DNA of 64,000 nucleotides from SNAP01 sp049671745 (GTDB lineage Bacteria; Bacteroidota; Bacteroidia; Bacteroidales; Marinifilaceae). A program made the position numbers and the translations under genes. Position 1 is the first letter of the stretch. Each line of letters starts with the position of its first letter. Under the pieces are notes generated by a model. It had not been told where the DNA came from and made no database searches. It saw nothing but the letters and a program-made list of their open reading frames with translations. Location of the stretch: assembly GCA_049671745.1 (NCBI GenBank), contig JBATVL010000073.1:12352-76351 (forward strand). Direction: 5' to 3'. Shown here piece after piece: positions 8,191-17,225 of this stretch.

Positions 8191-8874
8191 TTAATTGTTT
8201 TTATGTCTTACATCTTCTCCATCTAACATGTAAATTGCTGCTTCTGCTATGTTTGTGGCATTGTCAGCTATCCTTTCTAGATTAGAACTTATATTGTTAA
8301 TGCAAATTAATGAATTGACAGTAGATATTTCTTTATTTTTCTCTATTATTTTTTCATCAAGTAAAGAATTAATAAGATTATCATGCATTTTATCCACTTT
8401 TGAGTCTGCATCTATAGTTTTGTGTGCTAGTTCTATATCCTTGCAAGTAAAAGAGGTAAGCGCTTTTTGTATCATGTCGTTGGTGCTTTCTAACATTTCT
8501 CTAAGAGATGGATAAAAACTTTTAAAAATGTTTGGATTATCTATCTTGTCTATGAAATAAGCTATGTTAAGAGATAGATCAGCTATACGTTCGAGATTAG
8601 AAACCATTCTTATATATGAGATAAGTTTTCTTAGCTCTCCAGCAAGAGGATGATAAAGTACTATGGTGTTGATGATTTTCTCATTCATCTCTTTTTCGTA
8701 GGTATCTATCTTTTCTTCATTCTCTTCTATAATATTGAAAAAATGCATCTTATCTTCTTCTAGAATATTGTTAGAAAGAAGAGAATCAACATGTTTTAGT
8801 TGCTGGAAGATAATAGTAGAAAGGCCTGAGAAATCAATAAGTATGTCTTGTATGGCTTTGTCTTTTGTGTTCAT
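8191..8874 (-). CDS. phoU: Phosphate transport regulator PhoU
   Basis: A 227-residue all-helical protein with two PhoU repeats. Each contains the (E/D)xxxD-rich helix and the typical SNLERIADLSLNIA (about 95-108) and SSNLERIADNATNIAEAAIY (near the C terminus) metal-binding signatures. PhoU links the Pst transporter to the histidine kinase and represses the Pho response when phosphate is plentiful. It sits between pstB and the response regulator gene, as expected. Confidence 0.93.
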   Translation of the reverse strand: MNTKDKAIQDILIDFSGLSTIIFQQLKHVDSLLSNNILEEDKMHFFNIIEENEEKIDTYEKEMNEKIINTIVLYHPLAGELRKLISYIRMVSNLERIADLSLNIAYFIDKIDNPNIFKSFYPSLREMLESTNDMIQKALTSFTCKDIELAHKTIDADSKVDKMHDNLINSLLDEKIIEKNKEISTVNSLICINNISSNLERIADNATNIAEAAIYMLDGEDVRHKNN

Positions 8875-8910
8875 CGTTTTTTATTTAAGTAAGGTGCTTA
8901 GTTTGTTTTA

Positions 8911-9693
8911 TCAACCAAATTTTCCAGTTAGATATTGCTCTGTTCTTTTATTGCTTGGACTAGTAAACATTTTTTTAGTTTGATCATATTCTACCAAATC
9001 TCCTAAGTACATAAACATAGAATAGTCAGATATTCTAGCTGCTTGAGACATGTTGTGTGTGACAATAACTATGGTGAATTTCTCTTTCAATTCAAGAAGG
9101 AGTTCTTCTATCTTAGCTGTTGCTATTGGATCTAATGCCGATGTTGGTTCGTCCATTAATAAGATCTCAGGTTCAAGAGCTATAGATCTTGCTATGCATA
9201 ATCTTTGTTGCTGTCCACCAGATAAGAAACCTCCTTTTTTATGTAGATTGTCTTTTACTTCTTCCCAAAGACCTACATTCTTAAGAGAGTTCTCAACTAT
9301 ATCGTCTTTTTCTTTTCTTTTTAGTTTTATTCCATTTAGAGAGTATCCTGCAATAACATTATCGTATATACTCATTGATGGAAATGGGTTTGGTCGTTGA
9401 AATACCATGCCTGCCTTTTTTCGTACATACATAGGATTCATCTTGTAGATATCTTCTTTATTAATATTTACAGAACCTTTAACTTCTATATCAGGATATA
9501 AATCATGCATTCTATTTATAGCACGTAGAAGAGTACTTTTACCACATCCTGAAGGTCCCATTATTGCAGTAATTGAATTTCGCTTTATTCTTGCATTTAC
9601 ATTCTGTACAGCATATTTCCCTTTTGTATAAGAAATTGATAGATCTTTAAGCTCTAATACTGTATCTTCTGTATTTATTATTGAATCGCCCAT
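8911..9693 (-). CDS. pstB: Phosphate ABC transporter ATP-binding protein PstB
   Basis: A 260-residue ATPase with Walker A GPSGCGKST at 46-54, the Q-loop region VFQRPNPFPSMSIYDNV that is diagnostic of PstB, signature LSGGQQQR, Walker B ILLMDEP and the H-loop VTHNM. It energises phosphate import by PstSCA. Its start overlaps the 3' end of pstA by 16 bp, so the two are translationally coupled. The extra linker KLKRKEKDD before the helical domain is a common variation. Confidence 0.96.
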   Translation of the reverse strand: MGDSIINTEDTVLELKDLSISYTKGKYAVQNVNARIKRNSITAIMGPSGCGKSTLLRAINRMHDLYPDIEVKGSVNINKEDIYKMNPMYVRKKAGMVFQRPNPFPSMSIYDNVIAGYSLNGIKLKRKEKDDIVENSLKNVGLWEEVKDNLHKKGGFLSGGQQQRLCIARSIALEPEILLMDEPTSALDPIATAKIEELLLELKEKFTIVIVTHNMSQAARISDYSMFMYLGDLVEYDQTKKMFTSPSNKRTEQYLTGKFG

Positions 9694-10547
9694 TTTTTAG
9701 ATATTTTTTTAGCTGTAATGTTAAATATAAGAATTAGTATTAGTAGAAAAAGAGACGAACTCCATATCATGTCTACTAAATAGGGATCGTTGTAGAATTC
9801 CCATATTAAAAGAGGAATAGCACTACTTGCTTTGTCTAGATTTAAGGATATTACTGATGAGCCAAGAGCGGTAAGTATTAAAGGTGCTGTTTCTCCCATT
9901 ACTCTTGATATTGCCAATAGTATTCCTGTAAAGAGTCCACCCATAGCAGATGGTAATATTATTCTTATTACGGTTGTTGAATATGAGGCTCCCAACGCAA
10001 GAGATGCTTCTTTTAAAGAGCTTGGTAACATTTTTATACTCTCTTCGGTGGAACGAACAATAAGAGGAATCATCATTATTGCTAAGGCTACACTACCTCC
10101 TAAAGCTGAATATCCACTTGTTATTGGCTTTACAATCCATGCATAGGCTATCATTCCTAATACTATAGATGGAATTCCATTTAGTAATTCTGTTGAGAAT
10201 CGTACTATGGAAGAGAATTTTGTTTTTGCATTCTCTGCTAGTTGTATACCTGCTAATAATCCTATAGGTATGGCTATTAATGATGCTAGTCCAACCATTA
10301 TAAGTGTTCCTACTATTCCATTTGCTATACCTCCAGGAATAGTTTCGCCATTAGTCTTAGCTAACATTGCGTCTAGAGTGCTTGGTGCTACTTCTAAGAA
10401 GAATGATAGGTTTATTTGCTTGTATCCTTTCTTTACTAGTTCCCAGATTATAGAAATCAAAGGAATTAGTGCTACAGATGTGAGCGCGCATACTAGATAG
10501 AAGAAGATCTTATCTTTTATTGCTCTATATTTTAATTTGTCTGTCAT
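9678..10547 (-). CDS. pstA: Phosphate ABC transporter permease PstA
   Basis: A 289-residue permease with six membrane spans and the cytoplasmic coupling loop LKEASLALGASYSTTVIRII, which contacts PstB. The periplasmic loop LAKTNGETIPGGIANGIVGT is typical of PstA. It forms the inner-membrane channel with PstC. The ATG overlaps the pstC stop codon by 4 bp (ATGA) and its end overlaps pstB by 16 bp. Confidence 0.95.
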   Translation of the reverse strand: MTDKLKYRAIKDKIFFYLVCALTSVALIPLISIIWELVKKGYKQINLSFFLEVAPSTLDAMLAKTNGETIPGGIANGIVGTLIMVGLASLIAIPIGLLAGIQLAENAKTKFSSIVRFSTELLNGIPSIVLGMIAYAWIVKPITSGYSALGGSVALAIMMIPLIVRSTEESIKMLPSSLKEASLALGASYSTTVIRIILPSAMGGLFTGILLAISRVMGETAPLILTALGSSVISLNLDKASSAIPLLIWEFYNDPYLVDMIWSSSLFLLILILIFNITAKKISKKWAIQ

Positions 10548-11395
10548 AGACTTAGTTTTTTCATAATTAATCTTCCAATACCGTTAATTACAGCTGTGAG
10601 AAGAAAGAGTAATAATCCTATTGCAATTAATGAACTTAGTTTTAAACCATCTGCTTCTCCAAATTGATTAGCTATTACACTGGCCATAGTGTTGCCTGAA
10701 TCAAATAGAGATGTAGGTATTCTGTTAACGTTTCCTATTAATATTGTTACGGCCATTGTTTCTCCTAATGCTCTCCCTAAAGCTAATATATAAGAGGCGA
10801 ATATGCCTGAACCTGCTGCCGGTAAACTTACTTTTTGTATTACCTCTAGTTTTGTTGCTCCTAATGCAAATGCTGCTTCTTTTAAATCGTTTGGTACCAT
10901 CTTTATAAACTCACTACTTAATGAGGTTGCGTAAGGAATAATCATTATTGTTAGAATGATGGCTGAGGTAAAGACTCCAAAACCTTGTTGGTTGAATCCC
11001 ATTTCTATTATTAGAGGTCGTAGAGTGTAGAATCCCCATAATCCATACACTATAGAGGGTATGCCTGCTAATAAATCAACTAAACTACCTATAATAGATG
11101 CTGTCTTTTTGCCTTTAAAATAATCTCCTGTAAAGAGAGAGATTGAGAATGATAGTGGTATACATAATAATAGTGCTAAGAAGGATGTCATTAATGTACC
11201 AACTATAAAAGAAAGTGCTCCATATTTTTCACTATTAGGATTGGGATTCCATTCGGATGAGTATATAAACTCTAAACCGTATTTAGAGAATGTTGGTATA
11301 GCGCCATTGACTAAAGTGTATACAATACCTCCCATAACGAAAAGTATAAGTAAACATGTTGCGACTAATCCTATTTTAAATATTTTGTCTTTCAT
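10544..11395 (-). CDS. pstC: Phosphate ABC transporter permease PstC
   Basis: I start the gene at 11395 (MKDKIFKIGLVATC). The frame is open 63 bp further, but that stretch overlaps a stem-loop with a U-rich tail just after pstS, so the internal Met is the better choice and gives 283 residues. Six spans are seen, with coupling loop LKEAAFALGATKLEVIQKV and the PstC-like segment DLLAGIPSIVYGLWGF. It pairs with PstA. It is separated from pstS by about 90 bp that includes the stem-loop, so it is probably expressed less strongly than the binding protein. Confidence 0.93.
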   Translation of the reverse strand: MKDKIFKIGLVATCLLILFVMGGIVYTLVNGAIPTFSKYGLEFIYSSEWNPNPNSEKYGALSFIVGTLMTSFLALLLCIPLSFSISLFTGDYFKGKKTASIIGSLVDLLAGIPSIVYGLWGFYTLRPLIIEMGFNQQGFGVFTSAIILTIMIIPYATSLSSEFIKMVPNDLKEAAFALGATKLEVIQKVSLPAAGSGIFASYILALGRALGETMAVTILIGNVNRIPTSLFDSGNTMASVIANQFGEADGLKLSSLIAIGLLLFLLTAVINGIGRLIMKKLSL

Positions 11396-11400
11396 CTTTT

Positions 11401-11466
11401 TGATTAAAATGATCTTTCTTGCACCTTTCTGTTTGGGGTAAAACATGAAAGAATGCAAGAAGATCA
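11401..11466 (-). terminator. Intra-operon stem-loop between pstS and pstC
   Basis: Arms 11410-11423 and 11454-11466 pair over 13 bases with one bulge around a 30-base loop. In the direction of transcription the hairpin is followed by TTTTAATC. It looks like a partial terminator or a 3' stabiliser that lets pstS exceed the permease genes. Confidence 0.6.
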
Positions 11467-11485
11467 GAGATGTTTAAGTGGGTTA

Positions 11486-12544
11486 CTATTTCATATCAAT
11501 AACTCTGCCTTCGAAAGTTACTTTTTTAAGTAATTCTCTAGCTGCTGCTCTAGCTTTAAGAGGAAGAGGAGCGTAATTAACTTTTGTTGTTAATGATTGT
11601 GCTTTGTCGTCTAACATCCAGCTTAATAATTTGATAGATGCCTTAGCACTTTCTATTGTTCTGTTTTCATATGATTGCTCTTTGTAAAGAATGATCCATG
11701 TAAAACAAGATATTGGATATGCTTGTTTAGCATCTGAGTCAGTAAGCATTACTCTTGTGTCTGCTGGAATCTCTACAGATGCTGCAGCTGAGATACTTTC
11801 AAGTGATGCTTTAATGAAGTTACCCGATTTATTAGCTAGTGCTGCAGTTGGGATGTTTAAAGAGAAAGCATATTCTGAACCTATATATCCAATTGAACCT
11901 TTTGTTTGAGATATTGTTCCAGCAACGCCTGGATTACCTTTTGCAGCAATTCCTACTGGCCATTGAATAGATTTAGCACTACCTATATTGTCTCTCCATT
12001 CTTTACTTATCTTAGTTAAGTAATTAGTGAAAACATATGTTGTCCCTGAACCGTCTGAACGATAAACTACTGTTATTGGAAGTTCTGGAAGTTTTAGTCC
12101 ATTATTCATTTCTGCAATTCTAGTGTCGTTCCATTTTGTAATATGTCCTAAGAAGATAGAAGATAGTATTTCTTGATTAAGTCTTAATTCTTTTATTCCA
12201 TCTATATTGAACGCAACAACCACAGCTCCCATGCAAGTTGGAATATGAATAATTGGGAAAGGCATAGCTTTCATCTTTTTATCAGATAAGTAAGCATCTG
12301 TTGCTCCAAAATCTACTATCTTATCTTTAAGACTTCTTATTCCTCCTCCACTACCTATTCCGCCATAAGTAACTAATGATCCTTCGCTTTTTGAATAATT
12401 CTTAAAAGCAAGATTATAGAATGGTAGAGGGAATGTTGCACCAGCACCTGTTAGAGTTACTGTTTTTGATGTTATGTTTTTGCTTGTATTACCGCATGAT
12501 AGAAGGGCAATTGCAATTGCTAATATTATAAATATTTTTTTCAT
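11486..12544 (-). CDS. pstS: Phosphate-binding lipoprotein PstS
   Basis: A 352-residue substrate-binding protein with a lipoprotein signal (lipidated Cys17 after AIALLS). The phosphate pocket motifs are GAGATFPLPFY near 34, GGIGSGGGIRSLKD (about 61-74) and YRSDGSGTTYVFTNYL near 160, all diagnostic of PstS. It captures phosphate in the periplasm and passes it to PstCA. The gene follows the porin gene by 22 bp, so phosphate would cross the outer membrane through the porin first. Confidence 0.95.
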   Translation of the reverse strand: MKKIFIILAIAIALLSCGNTSKNITSKTVTLTGAGATFPLPFYNLAFKNYSKSEGSLVTYGGIGSGGGIRSLKDKIVDFGATDAYLSDKKMKAMPFPIIHIPTCMGAVVVAFNIDGIKELRLNQEILSSIFLGHITKWNDTRIAEMNNGLKLPELPITVVYRSDGSGTTYVFTNYLTKISKEWRDNIGSAKSIQWPVGIAAKGNPGVAGTISQTKGSIGYIGSEYAFSLNIPTAALANKSGNFIKASLESISAAASVEIPADTRVMLTDSDAKQAYPISCFTWIILYKEQSYENRTIESAKASIKLLSWMLDDKAQSLTTKVNYAPLPLKARAAARELLKKVTFEGRVIDMK

Positions 12545-12566
12545 CTTATTCTTTTTTTTGTCTTTG

Positions 12567-13544
12567 TTAAAATGCGATTTGTAAACTTAAGTAAGCATAT
12601 GATTTATTGTCTGAACCATCAGTTTTAGGATTGTATAATTGATAGTTAGGTGCAATCTTTAAGTTTTTAATTGGAGAGTATTCTACTCCTGCTATTATTG
12701 TTGAACCGTCTTTAGAAGTATTCCAGTCACTTTTTGATTGTGTTTGATCGTATCTAGCAAATATTTTCATTTTTTTACTTGCTTTATATGTTGAATATAT
12801 TGAGATACCTGAGATGTCTTTAGTTTTGTCAAACTTTTCGTTTGAAAGCATATTGTATTCTGCACCTAAAGAGAATTGTTTTAATGTGTAAGCTGCGAAT
12901 AGTGCTAGAGTAGTTTGGTTTTCAAGATTTTCATCATTCTTGTTTTTAAGATCTGTATAGACTCTTAATATTAGTCCACTTTTCTTATAAGTTAAACCTG
13001 CTCCATATCGGTATCTATTATCTGATTGTAGTTTTTTGTATCCTTCTCCATTCGTTATTGTTGCATCTATACTAAGTCCGTCAATAAGTTTGTATGAAGC
13101 AGAGACTCCCATATCTGCACTGGCATTATATTTATTCTGGTCCTGAAAAGATTTAAAGAAATATCTATATCCCCAAAATTTTTCTTGTTCTTTAAATGCT
13201 TTTGTTGAGATTAAACCGAAGTCTAGAGATAAACCACCTTCTTTATAGTTAATCAAGGCGTTCTTTACGTAAGCAGTGTTTTCTAGTTTTGACTTGTTTG
13301 CTGGGTTTCCTATATCGAATGTTACTTTTCCTGTTAAACCTTTTGCAAATTCATATTTGTAGCCAAAATACGCTCTCTGTAATTCAAATCCTTGATTGTG
13401 ATTATTTGTTCCAATTCCTGTATGGAAATTAGTGAAGATTTTTGCAAATGCTTTTCCAGATGGTTTAAATTCTTTATTTTCTTGAGCTAATAGATTAACA
13501 CAAGCAAATAATACTACTAAGATAGATAATGTAACTTTTTTCAT
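12567..13544 (-). CDS. Outer-membrane porin of the phosphate operon
   Basis: A 325-residue protein with an N-terminal signal peptide (cleavage likely after NLLAQ, about residue 20). Alternating beta-strand patterns run to a terminal Phe (YAYLSLQIAF), the usual outer-membrane insertion signal. Its content (KGLTGKVTFDIGN, FGLISTKAFKEQEKFWGYRY) resembles OprP/OprO-like phosphate-selective porins. It is the first gene of the pst operon, which supports a role in phosphate uptake. Selectivity is inferred from context only. Confidence 0.82.
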   Translation of the reverse strand: MKKVTLSILVVLFACVNLLAQENKEFKPSGKAFAKIFTNFHTGIGTNNHNQGFELQRAYFGYKYEFAKGLTGKVTFDIGNPANKSKLENTAYVKNALINYKEGGLSLDFGLISTKAFKEQEKFWGYRYFFKSFQDQNKYNASADMGVSASYKLIDGLSIDATITNGEGYKKLQSDNRYRYGAGLTYKKSGLILRVYTDLKNKNDENLENQTTLALFAAYTLKQFSLGAEYNMLSNEKFDKTKDISGISIYSTYKASKKMKIFARYDQTQSKSDWNTSKDGSTIIAGVEYSPIKNLKIAPNYQLYNPKTDGSDNKSYAYLSLQIAF

Positions 13545-13623
13545 TTTTGTATAGCTTTAAAGTGTTTTCTTAATTTCTATACTGCAATATTACATCTCAA
13601 TTATTACGTTTAAACTGCTTAAA

Positions 13624-13641
13624 TGTTAAGTTTCTGTTACA
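13624..13641 (-). promoter_or_regulatory. Candidate Pho box upstream of the porin-pst operon
   Basis: The minus strand reads TGTAACA-GAAA-CTTAACA, two 7-base elements repeated at an 11-bp step. This is the geometry of PhoB-type direct-repeat operators (7+4 bp). It lies 80 bp before the porin ATG. The match is to geometry, not to the E. coli consensus letters. Confidence 0.35.
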
Positions 13642-13761
13642 ATTCTATATCGATCAGAACCTTCAGATATAAAAAGAATATCAAAAAGGTGATATTTAAT
13701 AATATAATTGTAATTTTACACTTTGATTAAATAATGAGATTAACGCAAAAAAAAGAATAAA

Positions 13762-15552
13762 ATGAACATTGAAAGTATTGTAAAACCTAAGGTTGCAGAG
13801 GCAATTAAAACTTGCTACGGGCAAGATGTTGAGGATAAGAATATACAGCTTCAAAAAACTAGGAGAGAGATAGAGGGTGATGTTACCGTTGTTGTTTTTC
13901 CTTTTTTGCGCATGTCTAAGAAATCTCCAGAACAGACTGCTAATGATTTAGGCGAATACCTAAAAGAAAATATAGATATAGTTGACGATTTTAATGTTAT
14001 TAAGGGTTTCCTTAATCTTGTTGTTAATCCGTCATATTGGTTATCAGTGTTAAATAATATTTCTTCTGAAGAAACTTATGGTTATAATAAGAATAACCCT
14101 GATGCTAAGAAGATTATGGTTGAATATTCTTCACCTAACACAAATAAACCTCTTCATTTAGGCCACATTAGAAATAACTTATTAGGTTTTGCTGTTGCTC
14201 AACTTCTTGAGGCTAATGGACATGATGTTATGAAGGTGAATCTTGTTAATGATAGAGGTATTCATATTTGTAAGTCTATGCTAGCATGGCAGGAGTTTGG
14301 CAAAGGTGCTACTCCTGAATCTACTGGTAAAAAAGGCGACCATTTTGTTGGTGATTACTATGTGCGTTTCGATAAAGAGTATAAGAAAGAGGTTGCTGCT
14401 CTTGTAGAGGGTGGTATGTCTGAGGACGATGCTAAGAAAGAATCTAATCTTCTTAAGAGAGCACAAGAAATGCTTGTTAAGTGGGAAGCTGGTGACGATG
14501 AGGTTGTTTCTCTTTGGAGAAAAATGAACGACTGGGTTCTTGCAGGATTCGATGTTACTTACAAACAAATGGGTGTTGCTTTTGATAAGATTTATTTCGA
14601 ATCAGAGACTTACATGAAAGGTAAGAGTATTGTTGAGAAGGGTCTTAAGGATGGTGTCCTTTATCAAAAGGAAACAGGTTCTATATGGGCTGATTTAGAA
14701 GCAGACGGTTTAGATCATAAATTACTGCTTCGTGATGATGGTACTTCTGTTTATATGACTCAGGATATTGGTACTGCTTACGAAAGATTCGAAGAATTTA
14801 ATATAGATAATAGCCTTTACGTTGTTGGTAATGAGCAAAATTATCACTTCCAAGTGCTTGCTCTTGTTTGTAAGAAATTAGGTTTTGACTGGTCTTCTAG
14901 ATTAGAGCATCTTTCTTATGGTATGGTTGAACTTCCTGAAGGTAAGATGAAGTCTCGTGAGGGTACTGTTGTTGATGCTGATGATTTAATGCAAGAGATG
15001 ATAGACACTGCTCGTGAAACTTCTAAAGAGCTTGGTAAGCTTGAAGGTTATTCTGAAGAAGAGGCTGAGAACGTTTATGAAATGATTGCTCTTGGTGCTC
15101 TTAAATATTTTATTCTAAAGGTTGACCCTAAGAAGAATATGATGTTTAACCCTAAAGATTCTATCGACTTTAACGGTAATACAGGTCCTTTCGTTCAATA
15201 TACATACGCTCGTATTAAGTCTATCTTAAGAAAAGCTGCTAGTAAAGGTATTAATGTAGACCTTGCAAATACTGAGCTTAAACCTGCTGATAAAGAAATG
15301 CAATTGATTATGACTCTTGCTGATTTCCCTAGTGTAGTTTCTCAAGCTGGTAGAGATTATTCTCCTGCTCAAGTGGCTAACTATATTTACGACCTTTGTA
15401 AAGAGTTTAACGGATTCTATCACGACTTCCCTATTCTTATTGAAGAGGATGCGGATAAATTAAACTTCCGTTTGATGCTTGCTAAACAAGTTGCTAAATC
15501 TATTAAGAATGGTATGGCAATTATGGGTATTCAAGTTCCTGAAAGAATGTAA
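13762..15552 (+). CDS. argS: Arginyl-tRNA synthetase
   Basis: A 596-residue class I synthetase that charges tRNA-Arg. The N-terminal Add-1 domain (about 1-110) is followed by the HIGH-type motif HLGHIRNN in SSPNTNKPLHLGHIRNN, the KMSKS-type loop as KMKSREGT, and a helical anticodon-binding DALR domain from about 470. It ends with the usual C-terminal Met (GIQVPERM). The gene is monocistronic, divergent from the pst operon, and closed by a hairpin. Full length, no oddities. Confidence 0.97.
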   Translation: MNIESIVKPKVAEAIKTCYGQDVEDKNIQLQKTRREIEGDVTVVVFPFLRMSKKSPEQTANDLGEYLKENIDIVDDFNVIKGFLNLVVNPSYWLSVLNNISSEETYGYNKNNPDAKKIMVEYSSPNTNKPLHLGHIRNNLLGFAVAQLLEANGHDVMKVNLVNDRGIHICKSMLAWQEFGKGATPESTGKKGDHFVGDYYVRFDKEYKKEVAALVEGGMSEDDAKKESNLLKRAQEMLVKWEAGDDEVVSLWRKMNDWVLAGFDVTYKQMGVAFDKIYFESETYMKGKSIVEKGLKDGVLYQKETGSIWADLEADGLDHKLLLRDDGTSVYMTQDIGTAYERFEEFNIDNSLYVVGNEQNYHFQVLALVCKKLGFDWSSRLEHLSYGMVELPEGKMKSREGTVVDADDLMQEMIDTARETSKELGKLEGYSEEEAENVYEMIALGALKYFILKVDPKKNMMFNPKDSIDFNGNTGPFVQYTYARIKSILRKAASKGINVDLANTELKPADKEMQLIMTLADFPSVVSQAGRDYSPAQVANYIYDLCKEFNGFYHDFPILIEEDADKLNFRLMLAKQVAKSIKNGMAIMGIQVPERM

Positions 15553-15578
15553 GAGATAGTATTTCTACATATATAATA

Positions 15579-15615
15579 AAAGAGTGAATAGAACTTATCG
15601 TTTTATTCACTCTTT
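15579..15615. terminator. Bidirectional terminator after argS
   Basis: Perfect 12-base arms 15579-15590 and 15604-15615 (AAAGAGTGAATA and its complement) between the convergent argS and the 124-residue protein gene, with A/T-rich tails on both sides. Confidence 0.85.
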
Positions 15616-15617
15616 CT

Positions 15618-15992
15618 TTATGCTAATAAGCTAAGTACTTCTTGTTTTAAGGGTTCTGGTAGATTTACTTTTCTTATTTCAAGACTAGTTATCCATTCTC
15701 TTATTTCTTCAGGTTTTAAAGAGTAGAGTATATCTCTAAATATATCTATTTCAACTTCACTATATTTATCATTAGGGCGAGAAATAAAAGTATCTAGTTC
15801 TTCGTCGTCGAAGTATTCTATTTCTTCATTTAATTTCTTTAAATCTAAATCACAAATTTCATGGGCACCGCAGCAAGCTGGGTCTATTTCTTTTGTTATA
15901 TCTTCTTTTTCGTTCTCCTTAGGTTTAGAAAGGAGTGTATAAACGATTACTATAGCTATTAAAGCTATTATTCCAATTATGATATAAAGCAT
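15618..15992 (-). CDS. Membrane-anchored protein with CCGAHE motif, unknown function
   Basis: A 124-residue protein with one N-terminal membrane helix (about 2-20), a charged linker, and a soluble domain that opens with DPACCGAHEICD (about 38-49). A helical region with SLKPEEIREWITSLE follows. The paired Cys next to a His suggests a metal or redox site, but I do not recognise a characterised family. The orientation (N-terminal anchor, Lys after the helix) suggests the domain faces the cytoplasm. It stands alone and converges on argS. Confidence 0.72.
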   Translation of the reverse strand: MLYIIIGIIALIAIVIVYTLLSKPKENEKEDITKEIDPACCGAHEICDLDLKKLNEEIEYFDDEELDTFISRPNDKYSEVEIDIFRDILYSLKPEEIREWITSLEIRKVNLPEPLKQEVLSLLA

Positions 15993-16452
15993 GATTTTAT
16001 GTATTAAGCCAAAGATTTAAAATATTATAAAATATATTCTCTTTGCTAAACTTTGTTATAAAATCTTAGCATGAAGAATTATTCTAGATTCTTTGGGTAA
16101 AGTTATTTTGCTTAAGGTAGGATTACCTATCTATTATATGGCTTCTTTCTCAGAATCGTATACAATTTTATTTATTCCTGTCGGATTAAGCAAGCATTCT
16201 ACTAACTATTTATTTTAACTTTATTTTCGAATGAAACTTAGGAACTTAATATGTTTTCTGTAATATTCTGAGATTTTGTTATTTATATGTCTTTTACGCT
16301 CTTTTATATGAACATAAAGATTGGTAAAATAAAAAAATGATTTTCTATATACACCATATGAATACCATCGTAATGGAGGCATCTATGTGGTGTATATATA
16401 TTGTGTTGTAATCTATTCTTTTCTAGAAAAATTAAATGTTCGAGATAATCTG
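15993..16452. other. 460-bp gene-poor stretch with one long stem-loop (16346-16398)
   Basis: No convincing gene is seen. The only structure is at 16346-16398: perfect 11-base arms TATATACACCA / TGGTGTATATA enclosing a 31-base loop that itself holds the small hairpin CCAT-CGTA-ATGG. On the minus strand the structure is followed by a run of seven T residues, so it probably terminates the upstream coiled-coil lipoprotein gene. A small structured RNA is also possible. The remainder is AT-rich and presumably carries the promoter of the leftward 124-residue protein gene. Confidence 0.55.
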
Positions 16453-17094
16453 CTAATTTGAGATTGCTTTTTTTAGAAGCTTAACTTGATTCGTAAGTTT
16501 AGTTATCTCTCCTTTGTTGTTATTGTTTAATTTTCTTAACCAAGCTGCCTTATTTTTATGAACCTCTACTTCTTTCTCTAATTTTCTAATATCTATGTCT
16601 TTTGCTTTTAACTTTTCATTTATTGTTATAATTTCGTTGCCTTTTTTCTCAAGATTGAATTTAGAGTCTGTCTTTATTTTTCTCATTTCTTCAATAAGAG
16701 TTTTCTTATCATTCTCTATCTTGCCAATCTTTAATTCTAGATTTTGGATTTGTTTTTGTCTTGTTGTGCTAACATCTGTTAGTTTATTGTTATTCTCTTC
16801 TATTTCTGCCTTTAGTACAACTGTCTCTGTCTGCATATTTTGTGTTATATGAGTAAGAGAATCAATATAGCTATCTTTTTGTGCATTGCTATATGTTAGT
16901 TTGTACCTAATTGCATTATATTCGTCTGTCATTAAATTTAATTTCTCATCAAGAGTCTTATTGCTATTGTTTAAATTTTCAACATTTTCATCGGCTTCTA
17001 TCTTAGCAAGAGCTAATTCGTCGAATTTCTTTTTTGAAACGCATGAACTTAAACATAATGCTGCAATTATTGATACAAATACGCACTTTTTCAT
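16453..17094 (-). CDS. Coiled-coil lipoprotein
   Basis: A 213-residue protein with a lipoprotein signal (lipidated Cys18 in LCLSSCVSKKK). From about residue 25 to the end it is a continuous run of charged heptads rich in Lys, Glu, Asn and Leu, predicting one long coiled coil. No globular domain follows. The start resembles the anchor part of OmpA-type lipoproteins of Bacteroidota that carry a coiled coil between the lipid and a peptidoglycan-binding domain, but that C-terminal domain is absent here. Function unknown; a spacer or periplasmic tether is a reasonable guess. Confidence 0.8.
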   Translation of the reverse strand: MKKCVFVSIIAALCLSSCVSKKKFDELALAKIEADENVENLNNSNKTLDEKLNLMTDEYNAIRYKLTYSNAQKDSYIDSLTHITQNMQTETVVLKAEIEENNNKLTDVSTTRQKQIQNLELKIGKIENDKKTLIEEMRKIKTDSKFNLEKKGNEIITINEKLKAKDIDIRKLEKEVEVHKNKAAWLRKLNNNNKGEITKLTNQVKLLKKAISN

Positions 17095-17225
17095 AATACT
17101 AATTTTTTATCTTCAGTTTTTTTATTTCAATTCTTATCTAAAAGCTTTTACCTATTGCTTTTACAGATAATAATTTCTTACTTTGAACAAATATATATAA
17201 TTATAACATGCAAATACAAGCAATT

